Source: an uncultured Muribaculaceae bacterium
GTDB taxonomy: Bacteria > Bacteroidota > Bacteroidia > Bacteroidales > Muribaculaceae
Assembly: GCA_910586595.1 (NCBI GenBank)
Contig: CAJUJB010000004.1
Span: 1 to 64,000, forward strand
Direction: 5' to 3'
DNA length: 64,000 nt
Below the pieces are notes generated by a model, which worked only from the letters and a program-made list of their open reading frames with translations, did no database searches and was not told the DNA's origin. Position 1 is the stretch's first letter. Every line of letters begins with the position of its first letter. Below are positions 1-16,085 of the stretch, one piece after another. The translations under genes and the position numbers were made by a program.

Positions 1-1
1 C

Positions 2-361
2 GAAGGCTTCGAGCTCGAGATTGTGCCCTGCCCCATCGTACGCGAAGACGATGGCCTGGCCCTCTCATCGCGCAACGTGCGTCTCTCTCCCGAGGCCCGC
101 GCCATCGCTCCGAAAATCCGCTATATCCTCCTTCAGAGCCGCGACCTCAAAGCTCAGGGCCATACACCGGCAGAAGTCGCACGCATGACTGAGGCTGCCA
201 TCAACGACGTCGAAGGGCTCGAAGCCGAATACTTCCAGATCGTCGACGCCATAAGCATGCAGCCTATCGCCCGGTGGGAAGACGCCGGCGCATGCGGAGC
301 CGTAGGATGCGCCACCGTATATTGTGGCGGAGTACGTCTGATTGACAATATCACCTACTGA
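2..361 (+). CDS. panC: Pantothenate synthetase, C-terminal part (5' end outside the window)
   Basis: This enzyme condenses pantoate with beta-alanine using ATP, the last step of pantothenate synthesis in the cytoplasm. The frame is open from base 2. The first residues carry the family segment [17 protein letters not shown], where the conserved S-S-R-N follows the ATP-binding region. The rest is the C-terminal domain, ending at a TGA. Its stop lies 2 bases before panD, whose product makes the beta-alanine substrate, so the two are almost certainly cotranscribed. Only about 119 of the usual roughly 280 residues are visible. Identification is secure. Confidence 0.95.
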   Translation, partial: EGFELEIVPCPIVREDDGLALSSRNVRLSPEARAIAPKIRYILLQSRDLKAQGHTPAEVARMTEAAINDVEGLEAEYFQIVDAISMQPIARWEDAGACGAVGCATVYCGGVRLIDNITY

Positions 362-363
362 TT

Positions 364-723
364 ATGTTCATTCAAGTTCTGAAATCAAAGATACACCGCG
401 TCACCGTCACCGAGGCGCGTCTTGACTACATAGGCAGCATCACCATCGACGAAGACCTGCTCGACGCCGCAGGCATCCTCCCCGGCGAGCGTGTCTATAT
501 CGTCAACAACAACAACGGTGCGCGCCTCGACACCTACACTATCCCCGGCCCCCGCGGCGAAGGCACAATCTGCCTCAACGGAGCCGCAGCCCGCATGGTG
601 CAGCCCGGAGACATTGTAATAATCATGAGCTACGCAACCATGACTCCCGAGGAAGCCCGGTCGTTCAAGCCCACCGTAATCTTCCCCGACACGGCAACAA
701 ACCGCCTCACCGAGGAGTGTTAA
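364..723 (+). CDS. panD: Aspartate 1-decarboxylase proenzyme
   Basis: PanD decarboxylates L-aspartate to beta-alanine, feeding PanC encoded just upstream. The 119-residue product matches the usual family length. The self-cleavage site is seen as Y22-I-G24-S25: Ser25 would become the pyruvoyl cofactor after the Gly24-Ser25 bond breaks. Lys9 (LKSKIHR) and His11 are the conserved N-terminal residues, and NGAAARM near residue 73 is the conserved substrate-pocket loop. The start lies 2 bases after the panC stop, so translation is probably coupled. Confidence 0.97.
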   Translation: MFIQVLKSKIHRVTVTEARLDYIGSITIDEDLLDAAGILPGERVYIVNNNNGARLDTYTIPGPRGEGTICLNGAAARMVQPGDIVIIMSYATMTPEEARSFKPTVIFPDTATNRLTEEC

Positions 724-750
724 ATTTAAAATCTTAAGTAAACCCATAAT

Positions 751-2103
751 ATGTTTGAAAAACTTAGCGACCGCCTTGAACGCAGTTTCAAGCTCCTGAA
801 AGGCCAGGGACGCATTACCGAAATCAACGTCGCCGAAACCCTGAAGGACGTGCGCCGCGCCCTCATCGACGCCGACGTTAACTACAAAGTCGCCAAGACT
901 TTCACCGACACAGTAAAACAGAAGGCCCTCGGCCAGAATGTGATCAACGCCATCAAGCCTGGAGAGCTTATGGTGAAGATCGTACACGACGAACTCGCCA
1001 CGCTTATGGGTGGCGACGCAACACCGCTTACCATCACCGGTCGCCCCGCCATCATCCTCATGTCGGGTCTTCAGGGTTCCGGTAAGACCACCTTCACAGG
1101 CAAACTCGCCAAAAAGCTCAAGGCAGAGAAGTCGATGCGCCCGCTGCTCGTGGCCTGCGACGTCTACCGTCCTGCGGCTATCGACCAGCTTAAAGTTCTC
1201 GCAGAGTCAATCTCTGTCGACGTATATACCGAGGAGGGCGTGAAAGACCCCGTAGGCATCGCACGCCGCGCCGTCGACTACGCGAAGGCTCACAACTACG
1301 ACCTCGTGATTGTCGACACCGCCGGCCGCCTCGCCGTTGACGAGCAGATGATGGACGAGATCGAAGCCATCAAAAATGCCATCAACCCTGGCGAGATCCT
1401 CTTCGTGGTCGACGCCATGACCGGCCAGGATGCCGTCAATACAGCCAAGACCTTCAATGAGCGTCTCGACTTCGGCGGCGTAGTGCTTACCAAACTTGAC
1501 GGTGACACCCGCGGTGGTGCCGCCCTGTCAATCCGCAGCGTTGTCGACAAACCTATCAAATTTGTCGGTACAGGCGAAGGCCTCGATGGCATCGACATCT
1601 TCTACCCCTCCCGTATGGCCGACCGTATCCTCGGCATGGGCGACATCGTATCGCTTGTTGAGAAGGCTCAGGCCCAGTACGACGAGAAAGAGGCTGAGGA
1701 GCTGGCAAAGAAACTCCGCAAAAACCAGTTTACCTTCACCGACTTCCTCAAGCAGATCAACCAGATCAAGAAGATGGGTAACATCAAAGACCTGGCTGCC
1801 ATGATACCCGGTGTGGGCAAAGCCATCAAAGACGTTGACATCGATAACGACGCCTTCAAGGGCATCGAGGCCATCATCATGTCGATGACCCCCTATGAAC
1901 GCGAACACCCCGACGTGATCCGCGGCACACGCGTAAAGCGTATCGCCGACGGCTCAGGCACCAAAGTACAGGATGTCAACCGCCTTCTCAAGCAATTCGA
2001 CCAGATCCGCAAGATGATGCATCAGGTGAGCAATATGGGCTCCAACCCTGCCGCCATGATGCGCCAGATGCGTCAGGCCAAGGCTGCCGCACGCCGCCGT
2101 TGA
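751..2103 (+). CDS. ffh: Signal recognition particle protein Ffh
   Basis: Ffh is the SRP GTPase that binds 4.5S RNA and delivers nascent membrane proteins to the FtsY receptor. The 450-residue product shows the N domain (about 1-90), the G domain with GLQGSGKTT at 106-114, DTAGR near 190 and TKLDGDTRGG near 250, and a methionine-rich M domain from about 300 with several MM pairs near the C terminus and a basic tail (AKAAARRR). The length is typical. It lies 27 bases after panD; the next gene starts 4 bases after its stop. Confidence 0.98.
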   Translation: MFEKLSDRLERSFKLLKGQGRITEINVAETLKDVRRALIDADVNYKVAKTFTDTVKQKALGQNVINAIKPGELMVKIVHDELATLMGGDATPLTITGRPAIILMSGLQGSGKTTFTGKLAKKLKAEKSMRPLLVACDVYRPAAIDQLKVLAESISVDVYTEEGVKDPVGIARRAVDYAKAHNYDLVIVDTAGRLAVDEQMMDEIEAIKNAINPGEILFVVDAMTGQDAVNTAKTFNERLDFGGVVLTKLDGDTRGGAALSIRSVVDKPIKFVGTGEGLDGIDIFYPSRMADRILGMGDIVSLVEKAQAQYDEKEAEELAKKLRKNQFTFTDFLKQINQIKKMGNIKDLAAMIPGVGKAIKDVDIDNDAFKGIEAIIMSMTPYEREHPDVIRGTRVKRIADGSGTKVQDVNRLLKQFDQIRKMMHQVSNMGSNPAAMMRQMRQAKAAARRR

Positions 2104-2107
2104 CAAC

Positions 2108-2704
2108 ATGCGACACGACACTGTAAACGGCCTGAGCATTCCGGTTCCGGAGTCTTATAAAGACTGCCTCACCCTCGCCGACAGCGACTATTTCCGCTGG
2201 TTTGGAAAACCCAGCGGAAGTATTCTGCGTCTGTGGCTGGCCCGCTGGAAAATACCTGCAATAGGCTTCATGTTCTACTACAGGCTTTGTTCCTACCGGT
2301 CGTTCCTCTACCCTTATTTCAGGCTCCGGCTTGAAAAATATACGAGAAAATATGCCCTCCAGATACCTCTGGCAGCCAGAGTAGGCTATGGTCTTTATCT
2401 CGGTCATGGTACAGGTGTCATCGTCAACGCATCCGCCGTCATCGGCAATAACGTCAACTTGTCGCAGTTCACCACCATCGGGTCGGTAAAAGGCCACGCG
2501 GCCACAGTCGGAAATGATGTGTACATCGGCCCGTCAGTCTGCCTGGTTGAAGATATAGTTATCGGCGACCGAGCCGTAATCGGAGCCGGCGCTGTTGTGA
2601 ACAAGAATGTTCCGGCGGGTACTGTCGCAGCCGGCGTTCCTGCCAAAGTTATAAATGATTCTGCCGGGTATACTCCCGCAAACAGATATATTGTAAACCC
2701 ATAG
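2108..2704 (+). CDS. Left-handed beta-helix (hexapeptide repeat) acetyltransferase, serine acetyltransferase-like
   Basis: This 198-residue protein has an N-terminal helical part with hydrophobic stretches (about 45-85) and a C-terminal left-handed beta-helix with hexapeptide repeats ([19 protein letters not shown], then [13 protein letters not shown]). H-G-T-G near residue 100 and the [13 protein letters not shown] closing loop resemble CysE and related O-acetyltransferases of cell-surface sugar synthesis. It lacks the long N-terminal domain of housekeeping CysE, so I favour a polysaccharide-type acetyltransferase; cysteine synthesis remains possible. It lies 4 bases after ffh and 13 bases before folD. 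Confidence 0.75.
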   Translation: MRHDTVNGLSIPVPESYKDCLTLADSDYFRWFGKPSGSILRLWLARWKIPAIGFMFYYRLCSYRSFLYPYFRLRLEKYTRKYALQIPLAARVGYGLYLGHGTGVIVNASAVIGNNVNLSQFTTIGSVKGHAATVGNDVYIGPSVCLVEDIVIGDRAVIGAGAVVNKNVPAGTVAAGVPAKVINDSAGYTPANRYIVNP

Positions 2705-2717
2705 ATTGTTATACCGC

Positions 2718-3605
2718 ATGCAAATCATCGACGGAAAAGCCACTGCAGCCGCAATCAAGGCTGAAATTGCAGAAAAAGTGGCTAAGCGTGTAGCCGAAGG
2801 CAAGCGCGTGCCCCACCTCGCCGCAATTCTCGTTGGACACGACGGCGGCAGCGAGACATATGTTGCCAATAAAGTGAAAGCTTGCGCAGAGTGTGGATTT
2901 AAATCCTCGCTCATACGCATGGAGAGCACCCCTGAAGCTCCTCTTGATCCGGCCGACCTCATGGCTGAGATCGAGCGGCTCAACGCAGATCCTGACATCG
3001 ACGGCTTTATCGTTCAATTGCCACTCCCCCGTCATATCGACGAGCAGGCAGTGATCGAGGCCATCGACCCGGCCAAGGACGTCGACGGTTTTCATCCTGT
3101 CAATGTGGGCAAGCAATCAGTGGGTCTCCCCTGCTTCCACTCAGCCACCCCGGCGGGTATTGTTGAGCTCCTCCGCCGTTACGACATCACCACCGCCGGC
3201 AAACGCGTGGTTGTCGTCGGCCGAAGCAATATAGTCGGCAAACCGCTTGCCGCAATGCTCATGCAGAAAGGGCCTCAGGCCGACGCCACCGTCACCGTAT
3301 GCCATAGCGCGACTCCCGACCTCGCCTCGATTACCCGTCAGGCCGACATTCTCGTGGCAGCTCTCGGCCGCCCCGCCTTTGTCACTGCCGATATGGTGGC
3401 CGACGGCGCCGTTGTAATCGACGTAGGCACCACCCGTGTGCCCGATGCCTCGCGCAAATCAGGCTTCCGTCTTAGCGGCGATGTCGACTACGAGGCGGTC
3501 GCCCCCAAGTGCTCAGCCATCACTCCTGTTCCGGGAGGAGTAGGCCCCATGACAATCGTGTCGCTTATGCTCAACACTCTGCAGGCGGCCGAAAACCGCG
3601 ACTGA
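2718..3605 (+). CDS. folD: Bifunctional methylenetetrahydrofolate dehydrogenase/cyclohydrolase
   Basis: FolD interconverts 5,10-methylene-THF and 10-formyl-THF, supplying one-carbon units for purines and formyl-Met. I chose the ATG at 2718 ([11 protein letters not shown]) over an in-frame TTG at 2706 because it matches the family N terminus; this gives 295 residues. Visible motifs are YVANKVKAC with the catalytic lysine, [11 protein letters not shown], the NADP-binding loop [12 protein letters not shown] and the C-terminal [10 protein letters not shown]. It sits in the same tight cluster, 3 bases before the next gene. Confidence 0.97.
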   Translation: MQIIDGKATAAAIKAEIAEKVAKRVAEGKRVPHLAAILVGHDGGSETYVANKVKACAECGFKSSLIRMESTPEAPLDPADLMAEIERLNADPDIDGFIVQLPLPRHIDEQAVIEAIDPAKDVDGFHPVNVGKQSVGLPCFHSATPAGIVELLRRYDITTAGKRVVVVGRSNIVGKPLAAMLMQKGPQADATVTVCHSATPDLASITRQADILVAALGRPAFVTADMVADGAVVIDVGTTRVPDASRKSGFRLSGDVDYEAVAPKCSAITPVPGGVGPMTIVSLMLNTLQAAENRD

Positions 3606-3608
3606 CGC

Positions 3609-4682
3609 ATGTGCGCGTGGTTGCTGCCGCTCTTCGTTTCGATAGTCTCCCTCGTCTTCGGTTACGACGAGGCCGACCTATTGTTCGTGGGCGATGCAAT
3701 GCAGCACCAGGCCCAGCTCGATGCCGCACGCACATCCAAAACTGACTACGACTATTCACAGTATTTCTCGGCCATCACACCATTGGTGTCGGTGGCCGAT
3801 TATGCTGTCGTCAACCTTGAGACCCCGGTCAGCGCACCACCGTATTCGGGTTATCCCTGTTTCAATGCGCCACCCCAATTTGTAGACGCGCTCTCTGATG
3901 CAGGATTTGACCTTTTCCTGACAGCCAACAACCATACGCTCGACCGTGGTGCGCGTGGGCTGCGATCAACAATAGAGTGCCTTGACGAGCGCGGTCTGCC
4001 CCATCTCGGCACCTACTCCACCGACTCTGCACGAAGCAAAGCCTTGCCACTTGTAGTTGATGTGAATAAATTCAAGATAGGCTTCCTCAACTACACCTAC
4101 GGAACCAACGGCATAGAGCCTCGCGACGGCGTATGCGTCGACTATATCAACCGGGCACGCATGAAAGAAGATATCAGCGCCGCACGCGCTGCAGGTGCCG
4201 AACTGATCTGCGTGTGCATACACTGGGGCGACGAGTACAAATTACTGCCTAACACTTCGCAGCGGCATCTCGCCGATTTTCTGGAGGCGCTTGGTGTAGA
4301 TATGATCATAGGCGCCCATCCGCACGTGATCCAGCCAATGGAACTCCGGCCCAACAAATACTTCCCGGAGAAAAATGTGCTGGTCGTGTATTCTCTGGGC
4401 AACTTCGTATCCAACATGAAGACGCCCGACACCCGCGGAGGAGCCATGACCCACATCAAATTATTCCGCGGGGAAGACAAGAAACCCATAGTTAAGAGTG
4501 CCGCTTACCGCCTTCTCTTCACCGTCCCTGGCACTTCACCGGCAAAGAATTTTCATGTGATGGAAGCCGATAGTGTGACCGACACACAATGGCGTCCACG
4601 TGCCCTCGACTTCGCCCGGCGCGCACGTAAGATTTTTGATGCCCACAACATTGGCGTGGAAGAAGTTCAACCCACACACTGA
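3609..4682 (+). CDS. CapA family (poly-gamma-glutamate capsule type) metallophosphatase-like protein
   Basis: The 357-residue product starts with a hydrophobic N terminus (MCAWLLPLFVSIVSLVFG), probably a signal or anchor. It is followed by the PGA_cap fold: LLFVGDAMQH near 27, NLETPVS near 80, TANNHTLDRG near 105, GAHPHVIQPME near 235 and VYSLGNFVSN near 260. These Asp, Asn and His residues form the metal centre in the calcineurin-like superfamily. CapA relatives help export or anchor surface polymers; the substrate here is unknown. It starts 3 bases after folD and ends 4 bases before the next gene. Confidence 0.85.
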   Translation: MCAWLLPLFVSIVSLVFGYDEADLLFVGDAMQHQAQLDAARTSKTDYDYSQYFSAITPLVSVADYAVVNLETPVSAPPYSGYPCFNAPPQFVDALSDAGFDLFLTANNHTLDRGARGLRSTIECLDERGLPHLGTYSTDSARSKALPLVVDVNKFKIGFLNYTYGTNGIEPRDGVCVDYINRARMKEDISAARAAGAELICVCIHWGDEYKLLPNTSQRHLADFLEALGVDMIIGAHPHVIQPMELRPNKYFPEKNVLVVYSLGNFVSNMKTPDTRGGAMTHIKLFRGEDKKPIVKSAAYRLLFTVPGTSPAKNFHVMEADSVTDTQWRPRALDFARRARKIFDAHNIGVEEVQPTH

Positions 4683-4686
4683 AACT

Positions 4687-5394
4687 ATGGCACGATTCGA
4701 ATTCCGTCAGTTCGCCATCGACGACAACGGTTGCGGCATGAAAATCTGCTCCGACAGCGTGCTGCTCGGTGCCTGGTTCGCGGCCTCATATCCCGAGGCC
4801 TCATCGGCCGCCGACATAGGCGCTGGCTCGGGCGTGCTGGCCCTCATGGTTGCTCAACTCTGCCCGCATGCCACCATCACAGCCCTCGAGCTTGACGAAG
4901 GGGCTGCCCGCGCGGCAAGCATGAATTTCGCAGCATCGCCGTTCGCAGACCGGCTACGCCTGCAGCAGGGGAATTTTGCCGACTACGTGCCTGCATCTCC
5001 TTTTGACTTGATAATCTCCAACCCGCCATACTTCACCACCGGCGAGCAGGCTGCCGACAAGGCCCGCGCCGCTGCCAGACACCAAGCCGGATTGTCGTAT
5101 GCATCACTGATGAATACGTGTTCGCGATGGCTCGCGTCTGACGGCCATATCGGACTGGTAAGCCCGGCGGAATTTGAGAATGACATTATTTTCGAAGCGG
5201 AGCTCGCCGGCCTCAAGCTCAGGAGGCTTCTCCGCGTACGCACCTCTCCCAGAAAACAGCCCACCCGCTTGCTATGGGATTTCTCACCCACCGACGGACC
5301 TCTCCTTGAAGCATGCCTTGATATGCGCGGACGCGATGGGCTGCCGACAGCGGAATACACCCGCATTGTCGATTCATTCTATACTAAAATCTGA
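4687..5394 (+). CDS. trmN6: TrmN6-like tRNA1(Val) adenine-37 N6-methyltransferase
   Basis: This is a Rossmann-fold methyltransferase of 235 residues. ADIGAGSGVLAL (42-53) binds S-adenosylmethionine, ALELDEGAA near 66 holds the acidic ribose-binding residue, and NPPY (112-115) is the catalytic motif of amino-group adenine methyltransferases. The N terminus FEFRQFAI and CSDSVLLGAW are typical of the YfiC/TrmN6 group. The ATG at 4687 is chosen; an upstream in-frame start would run into capA. It is cotranscribed with its neighbours. Confidence 0.88.
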   Translation: MARFEFRQFAIDDNGCGMKICSDSVLLGAWFAASYPEASSAADIGAGSGVLALMVAQLCPHATITALELDEGAARAASMNFAASPFADRLRLQQGNFADYVPASPFDLIISNPPYFTTGEQAADKARAAARHQAGLSYASLMNTCSRWLASDGHIGLVSPAEFENDIIFEAELAGLKLRRLLRVRTSPRKQPTRLLWDFSPTDGPLLEACLDMRGRDGLPTAEYTRIVDSFYTKI

Positions 5395-5403
5395 CCACAA
5401 CTG

Positions 5404-6288
5404 ATGAAGAAAACCGATCTTGTACTCACACTCGGCCAAAGGCTTATTCTCCTGCTCTGTGTATTTCTGGTTGGCTATGTGCTGACCGTGCTGTCGTCCT
5501 ACGTATTAGGACGCCTGATGGCCGGAAATACCTCAGGGGCTATCCGTATAAGCGCCGTTATTCAGGATGTGCTCACATTTATACTCCCGGCAATAGTCAC
5601 AGCCATCTTCGTCACTCGCAAACCCGCCGAGTTGCTTGCCCTCCAGCGCAAGCCGCAGCTCACGGCAATTGCAGCGGTATGCCTACTCCTGCTCGTATCC
5701 ATACCGGCTCAGGAGGCTGTCATCTACTGGAACTACAACCTCTCACTGCCGGAATCAATGTCTAATTTCGAGACCATCGCCCGGCAACTCGAAGCCACGG
5801 CCTTCAACACCTTGAAAAGCCTTATGGCCAATACTTCGGCAGCAGCTTTGATTGTCAACATACTTATCATCGGGGTCTTTGCCGGCCTCTCTGAGGAATT
5901 GTTGTTCAGAGGCTGCTTCCAACGCCTGCTTGTCACTGGGGGCGTCAACCGCCACGTTGCCGTATGGCTGGTGGCCATCTGCTTCTCGGCCCTCCACTTC
6001 CAATTCTTCGGATTTGTGCCAAGAGTTCTTCTCGGGGCATATTTCGGTTACCTTCTACTCTGGACCGGCAGTCTGTGGATTCCAGTCACCGCACACGTGC
6101 TCAACAATGTCATGTTTGTCATCACGGCATGGCACCAGGCCCGTACAGAAGGTCTCGAAGCTCTCGACAATGAACCGACTCTATGGTCGGTGCCAATGAC
6201 CGTAGCGAGCGTCATCGTCACCGCCATCATTCTCCGTTATCTCTGGAGTCTGCGTACTCCTGCTTCAAAAACAACATCTACACTTTAA
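5404..6288 (+). CDS. CPBP family intramembrane glutamic endopeptidase
   Basis: A 294-residue polytopic membrane protein with about seven hydrophobic segments. It carries the CPBP (CAAX protease/bacteriocin-processing, Abi) motifs: EE at 164-165 followed by R169 (SEELLFRG), H198 (SALHFQFFG) and H231-N235 (HVLNN). These residues form the glutamate-based intramembrane protease site in Rce1 relatives. Bacterial members process or protect against peptides, but the substrate is unknown. It starts 9 bases after trmN6 and ends 7 bases before the GH16 gene. Confidence 0.9.
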   Translation: MKKTDLVLTLGQRLILLLCVFLVGYVLTVLSSYVLGRLMAGNTSGAIRISAVIQDVLTFILPAIVTAIFVTRKPAELLALQRKPQLTAIAAVCLLLLVSIPAQEAVIYWNYNLSLPESMSNFETIARQLEATAFNTLKSLMANTSAAALIVNILIIGVFAGLSEELLFRGCFQRLLVTGGVNRHVAVWLVAICFSALHFQFFGFVPRVLLGAYFGYLLLWTGSLWIPVTAHVLNNVMFVITAWHQARTEGLEALDNEPTLWSVPMTVASVIVTAIILRYLWSLRTPASKTTSTL

Positions 6289-6295
6289 TTCAACC

Positions 6296-7093
6296 ATGAA
6301 CAGATTTTCCTTGGCCACCGCCGCGTGTCTGCTGATATGCAGCATGGCTACCGCATCAACCGATACTCACCCCGAAGGATGGAACCTCGTATGGGAAGAA
6401 AATTTCGACGGCAACGAAATTGATACATCCGTATGGAACAAATGCAGCCGCCGCAGCAGCGAATGGTGCAATACAATGTCCGACGATCCTTCGCTGTTCG
6501 AAGTCCGCGACGGCATACTTTATCTCAGAGGCGTAGTCAACCCTGATACGGTCGCCGATCCTTCGCCATATCTCACCGGAGGAATCGAAACCCGACTCCA
6601 CAAAAGTTTCGACCCTGGCCGCATCGAAGTGCGTGCACGCCTCCACGGAGCCAAAGGGGCTTGGCCAGCGATATGGATGCTCCCCTCACATAACGGTAAT
6701 TGGCCAAGCACGGGAGAAATAGATATTCTTGAGCGCCTGAATTTCGACGACTTCGTATATCAGACCGTACACTCCTACTACACATTTCGCCTCGGCAATA
6801 AAACAGAACCTCAATCGAGCCTGCGCACACCTGCCGACATGAGCGAGTTCAATACTTACGGGGTAGAGATTCACCCCGATAAAATCGTATTTCTCATCAA
6901 CGGAGAGGAAGCCGGTGTGTATCCTAAGATAAACGATGGGGCAGACGGACAATTCCCCTTCTACCGCCCGATGTATCTTATGATTGATATGCAACTCGGC
7001 GGCAAATGGGTCGGCGAAGTCGATCCGGCCGATCTGCCTGTTGAGATGGAAGTGGATTGGGTGCGATATTACCTACCTGACACAGATAATTAA
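6296..7093 (+). CDS. Secreted glycoside hydrolase family 16 endo-glycanase
   Basis: A 265-residue protein with a signal peptide (about 1-20, ending SMATA-ST) and one GH16 jelly-roll domain. The catalytic motif EIDILE spans 141-146, with E141 as nucleophile and E146 as acid/base, in the beta-bulge form found in laminarinases and in some gut enzymes acting on mucin O-glycans. GAWPAIWMLP (121-130) lines the cleft. The specificity (beta-1,3-glucan or host O-glycan) cannot be told from sequence. It is the last gene of the panC cluster, 7 bases after the CPBP gene, and ends before a strong hairpin shared with the convergent GH29 gene. Confidence 0.9.
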   Translation: MNRFSLATAACLLICSMATASTDTHPEGWNLVWEENFDGNEIDTSVWNKCSRRSSEWCNTMSDDPSLFEVRDGILYLRGVVNPDTVADPSPYLTGGIETRLHKSFDPGRIEVRARLHGAKGAWPAIWMLPSHNGNWPSTGEIDILERLNFDDFVYQTVHSYYTFRLGNKTEPQSSLRTPADMSEFNTYGVEIHPDKIVFLINGEEAGVYPKINDGADGQFPFYRPMYLMIDMQLGGKWVGEVDPADLPVEMEVDWVRYYLPDTDN

Positions 7094-7115
7094 TTCAATA
7101 CTCGCTATAACCGAC

Positions 7116-7151
7116 GGCGGCTGCATCAGATTTAACTCTGACGCAGCCGCC
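7116..7151. terminator. Bidirectional intrinsic terminator between convergent GH16 and GH29 genes
   Basis: The arms GGCGGCTGC (7116-7124) and GCAGCCGCC (7143-7151) pair perfectly. The stem continues as TCAGA/TCTGA after one mismatch, around a TTTAAC loop. It lies between two converging stop codons. Confidence 0.85.
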
Positions 7152-7171
7152 TCTCTTGTCTGGAATAGTGA

Positions 7172-14403
<7,232 letters not shown>

Positions 14404-14413
14404 TATCTCAGGC

Positions 14414-15997
14414 TTACTTTATGGGGTAGGTGAAACGGATAGGGTCATCATAGAGCTCCTGCATATCTTTCAGCTTGGCCATCATCAGACCGGTGATGCT
14501 GTCGGTGCCCTCGGCGCCGTAGATATTGTTCATTTCCGTCGGGTCTTCCTGGAGGTCATAGAGTTCCCATTTGTCGATGTCGTTATAGAAGTGGATCAGT
14601 TTATAGCGGCCATCGCGCACACCATAATGGCGCTTCACCATATGTTCGGCAGGATATTCGTAGAAATGGTAATATAGCGCATCGCGCCAGTTGTCGGGAT
14701 TCTCGCCTTTCAGAAGCGGCAGCAGAGATACGCCCTGCATGTCGTTGGGCTCGGTCACACCTGCGATTTCGAGGAAGGTGGGGCCATAGTCGATATTCTG
14801 TACCATCTGGTCGATGTCGCCGCGGCGGTCCATGCCTTTGGGCAGACGCATGATAAGCGGTGTGTGGAACGACTCTTCATACATGAAGCGCTTGTCGAAC
14901 CATCCGTGCTCGCCCATGTAGAAGCCCTGGTCGGAGGTATAGACCACAAGGGTATTGTCGAGCAGGCCATGTTCGTCAAGATAGTCGAGCACACGGCCAA
15001 CATTGTCGTCGAGGCTCTTTACCACCTTGGCATAATCGCGCATATAGCGCTGGTATTTCCACTCGGCAAGTTCGCGCCCCTTGAGATCTCGGGCATAGAA
15101 ATCCTCGATTATTGGAGCGTAGAAGGCATCGTAAGTGGCGCGCTGGGCCGAGTCCATGCGGTCGATATACGAATGGTAACGGGCCTTGAGGGCGCTATCC
15201 TTGTCGGGGCGATCCATCTTGAGGTCATAGATCAGGTCCATGTCCTTTATCACGCTCATCTCCTGAGCGCGGGCGGCCTCGCGCCCCTGGTAATCGTCGT
15301 AGAAATTCTCAGGCAGCTCGAAGGTCTTGTCTTCGTAGAGTGCCAGATGGGCTGTATCGGCGAGCCAGTTGCGGTGTATCGCCTTATGGTGTATGAGAAG
15401 GCAGAAAGGCTTCGACTTGTCGCGCTCGTTCTCGAGCCAGTCGAGACTCTTGTCTGTGATAAGGTCGGTGAGGTATCCGTGTACCTGCACTGTGTCGCCC
15501 GACTCAACTATGAAATCGGGATTGTAATAGTCGCCCTGCCCGGGAACAATCTCCCACCGGTCGAAGCCCTGCGGAAGACTCTCAAGGTGCCATTTGCCGA
15601 AGAGAGCCGTCTGGTAACCGGCACGCTGGAGATATTTGGGAAAGGTGGGCTGGTCACCGTCGAACACGCAGGTGGTGTTGTCGGTAAAACCATTTTTGTG
15701 GCTGTGCTTGCCGGTAAGCATGCATGCTCGGCTCGGCCCCGAGAGCGAATTGGCCACGAAGCTGTTGGTGAACCGCACACCGTCGGCGGCGATGCGGTCA
15801 AGATTGGGTGTGTTGATATGGCGGGTATCATAGCAGCTCATCATCTGGGCAGTGTGGTCATCTGTCATGATATACACTATGTTGAGCGGCTGATCTCCTG
15901 TTGAGGCTTTGGCTTTCTGGCAACCGGTAGCGGCAGAGAGAGCTCCGGCGGCTGCAGCAACTGCCACGGCCGAATAGATGAATGCCTTGCGGGTCAT
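14414..15997 (-). CDS. Serine-type arylsulfatase family (S1) glycan sulfatase, probable GlcNAc-6-sulfatase class
   Basis: A 527-residue sulfatase with a probable lipoprotein signal (ATGC, Cys26). The active-site signature is S86-G-P-S-R90-A-C, the S-x-P-S-R form in which Ser rather than Cys becomes formylglycine. MTDDH (44-48) supplies metal ligands, GKWHLE and MGEHGWFDKR are further S1 motifs. Ser-type sulfatases need a radical SAM maturase, and one is encoded at 33434-34654. Overall motif spacing recalls GlcNAc-6-O-sulfatases (S1_11), but the substrate is inferred. An 88-base gap with a strong hairpin separates it from SusD upstream. Confidence 0.9.
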   Translation of the reverse strand: MTRKAFIYSAVAVAAAAGALSAATGCQKAKASTGDQPLNIVYIMTDDHTAQMMSCYDTRHINTPNLDRIAADGVRFTNSFVANSLSGPSRACMLTGKHSHKNGFTDNTTCVFDGDQPTFPKYLQRAGYQTALFGKWHLESLPQGFDRWEIVPGQGDYYNPDFIVESGDTVQVHGYLTDLITDKSLDWLENERDKSKPFCLLIHHKAIHRNWLADTAHLALYEDKTFELPENFYDDYQGREAARAQEMSVIKDMDLIYDLKMDRPDKDSALKARYHSYIDRMDSAQRATYDAFYAPIIEDFYARDLKGRELAEWKYQRYMRDYAKVVKSLDDNVGRVLDYLDEHGLLDNTLVVYTSDQGFYMGEHGWFDKRFMYEESFHTPLIMRLPKGMDRRGDIDQMVQNIDYGPTFLEIAGVTEPNDMQGVSLLPLLKGENPDNWRDALYYHFYEYPAEHMVKRHYGVRDGRYKLIHFYNDIDKWELYDLQEDPTEMNNIYGAEGTDSITGLMMAKLKDMQELYDDPIRFTYPIK

Positions 15998-16045
15998 ATG
16001 AGGTATTAGAGTTGTTTTGAAGCTTTGAAAAGAAAGGTTAGAAAA

Positions 16046-16071
16046 CAGGGCCGTGCGTCGGCACGGCCCTG
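16046..16071 (-). terminator. Intrinsic terminator or attenuator between susD and the sulfatase gene
   Basis: Perfect 11-bp arms CAGGGCCGTGC and GCACGGCCCTG enclose a 4-base loop. Read on the minus strand the hairpin is followed by TTTTCTAACC. It would end or reduce transcription between the susCD genes and the downstream enzymes. Confidence 0.8.
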
Positions 16072-16085
16072 CACGTTATCTGATG

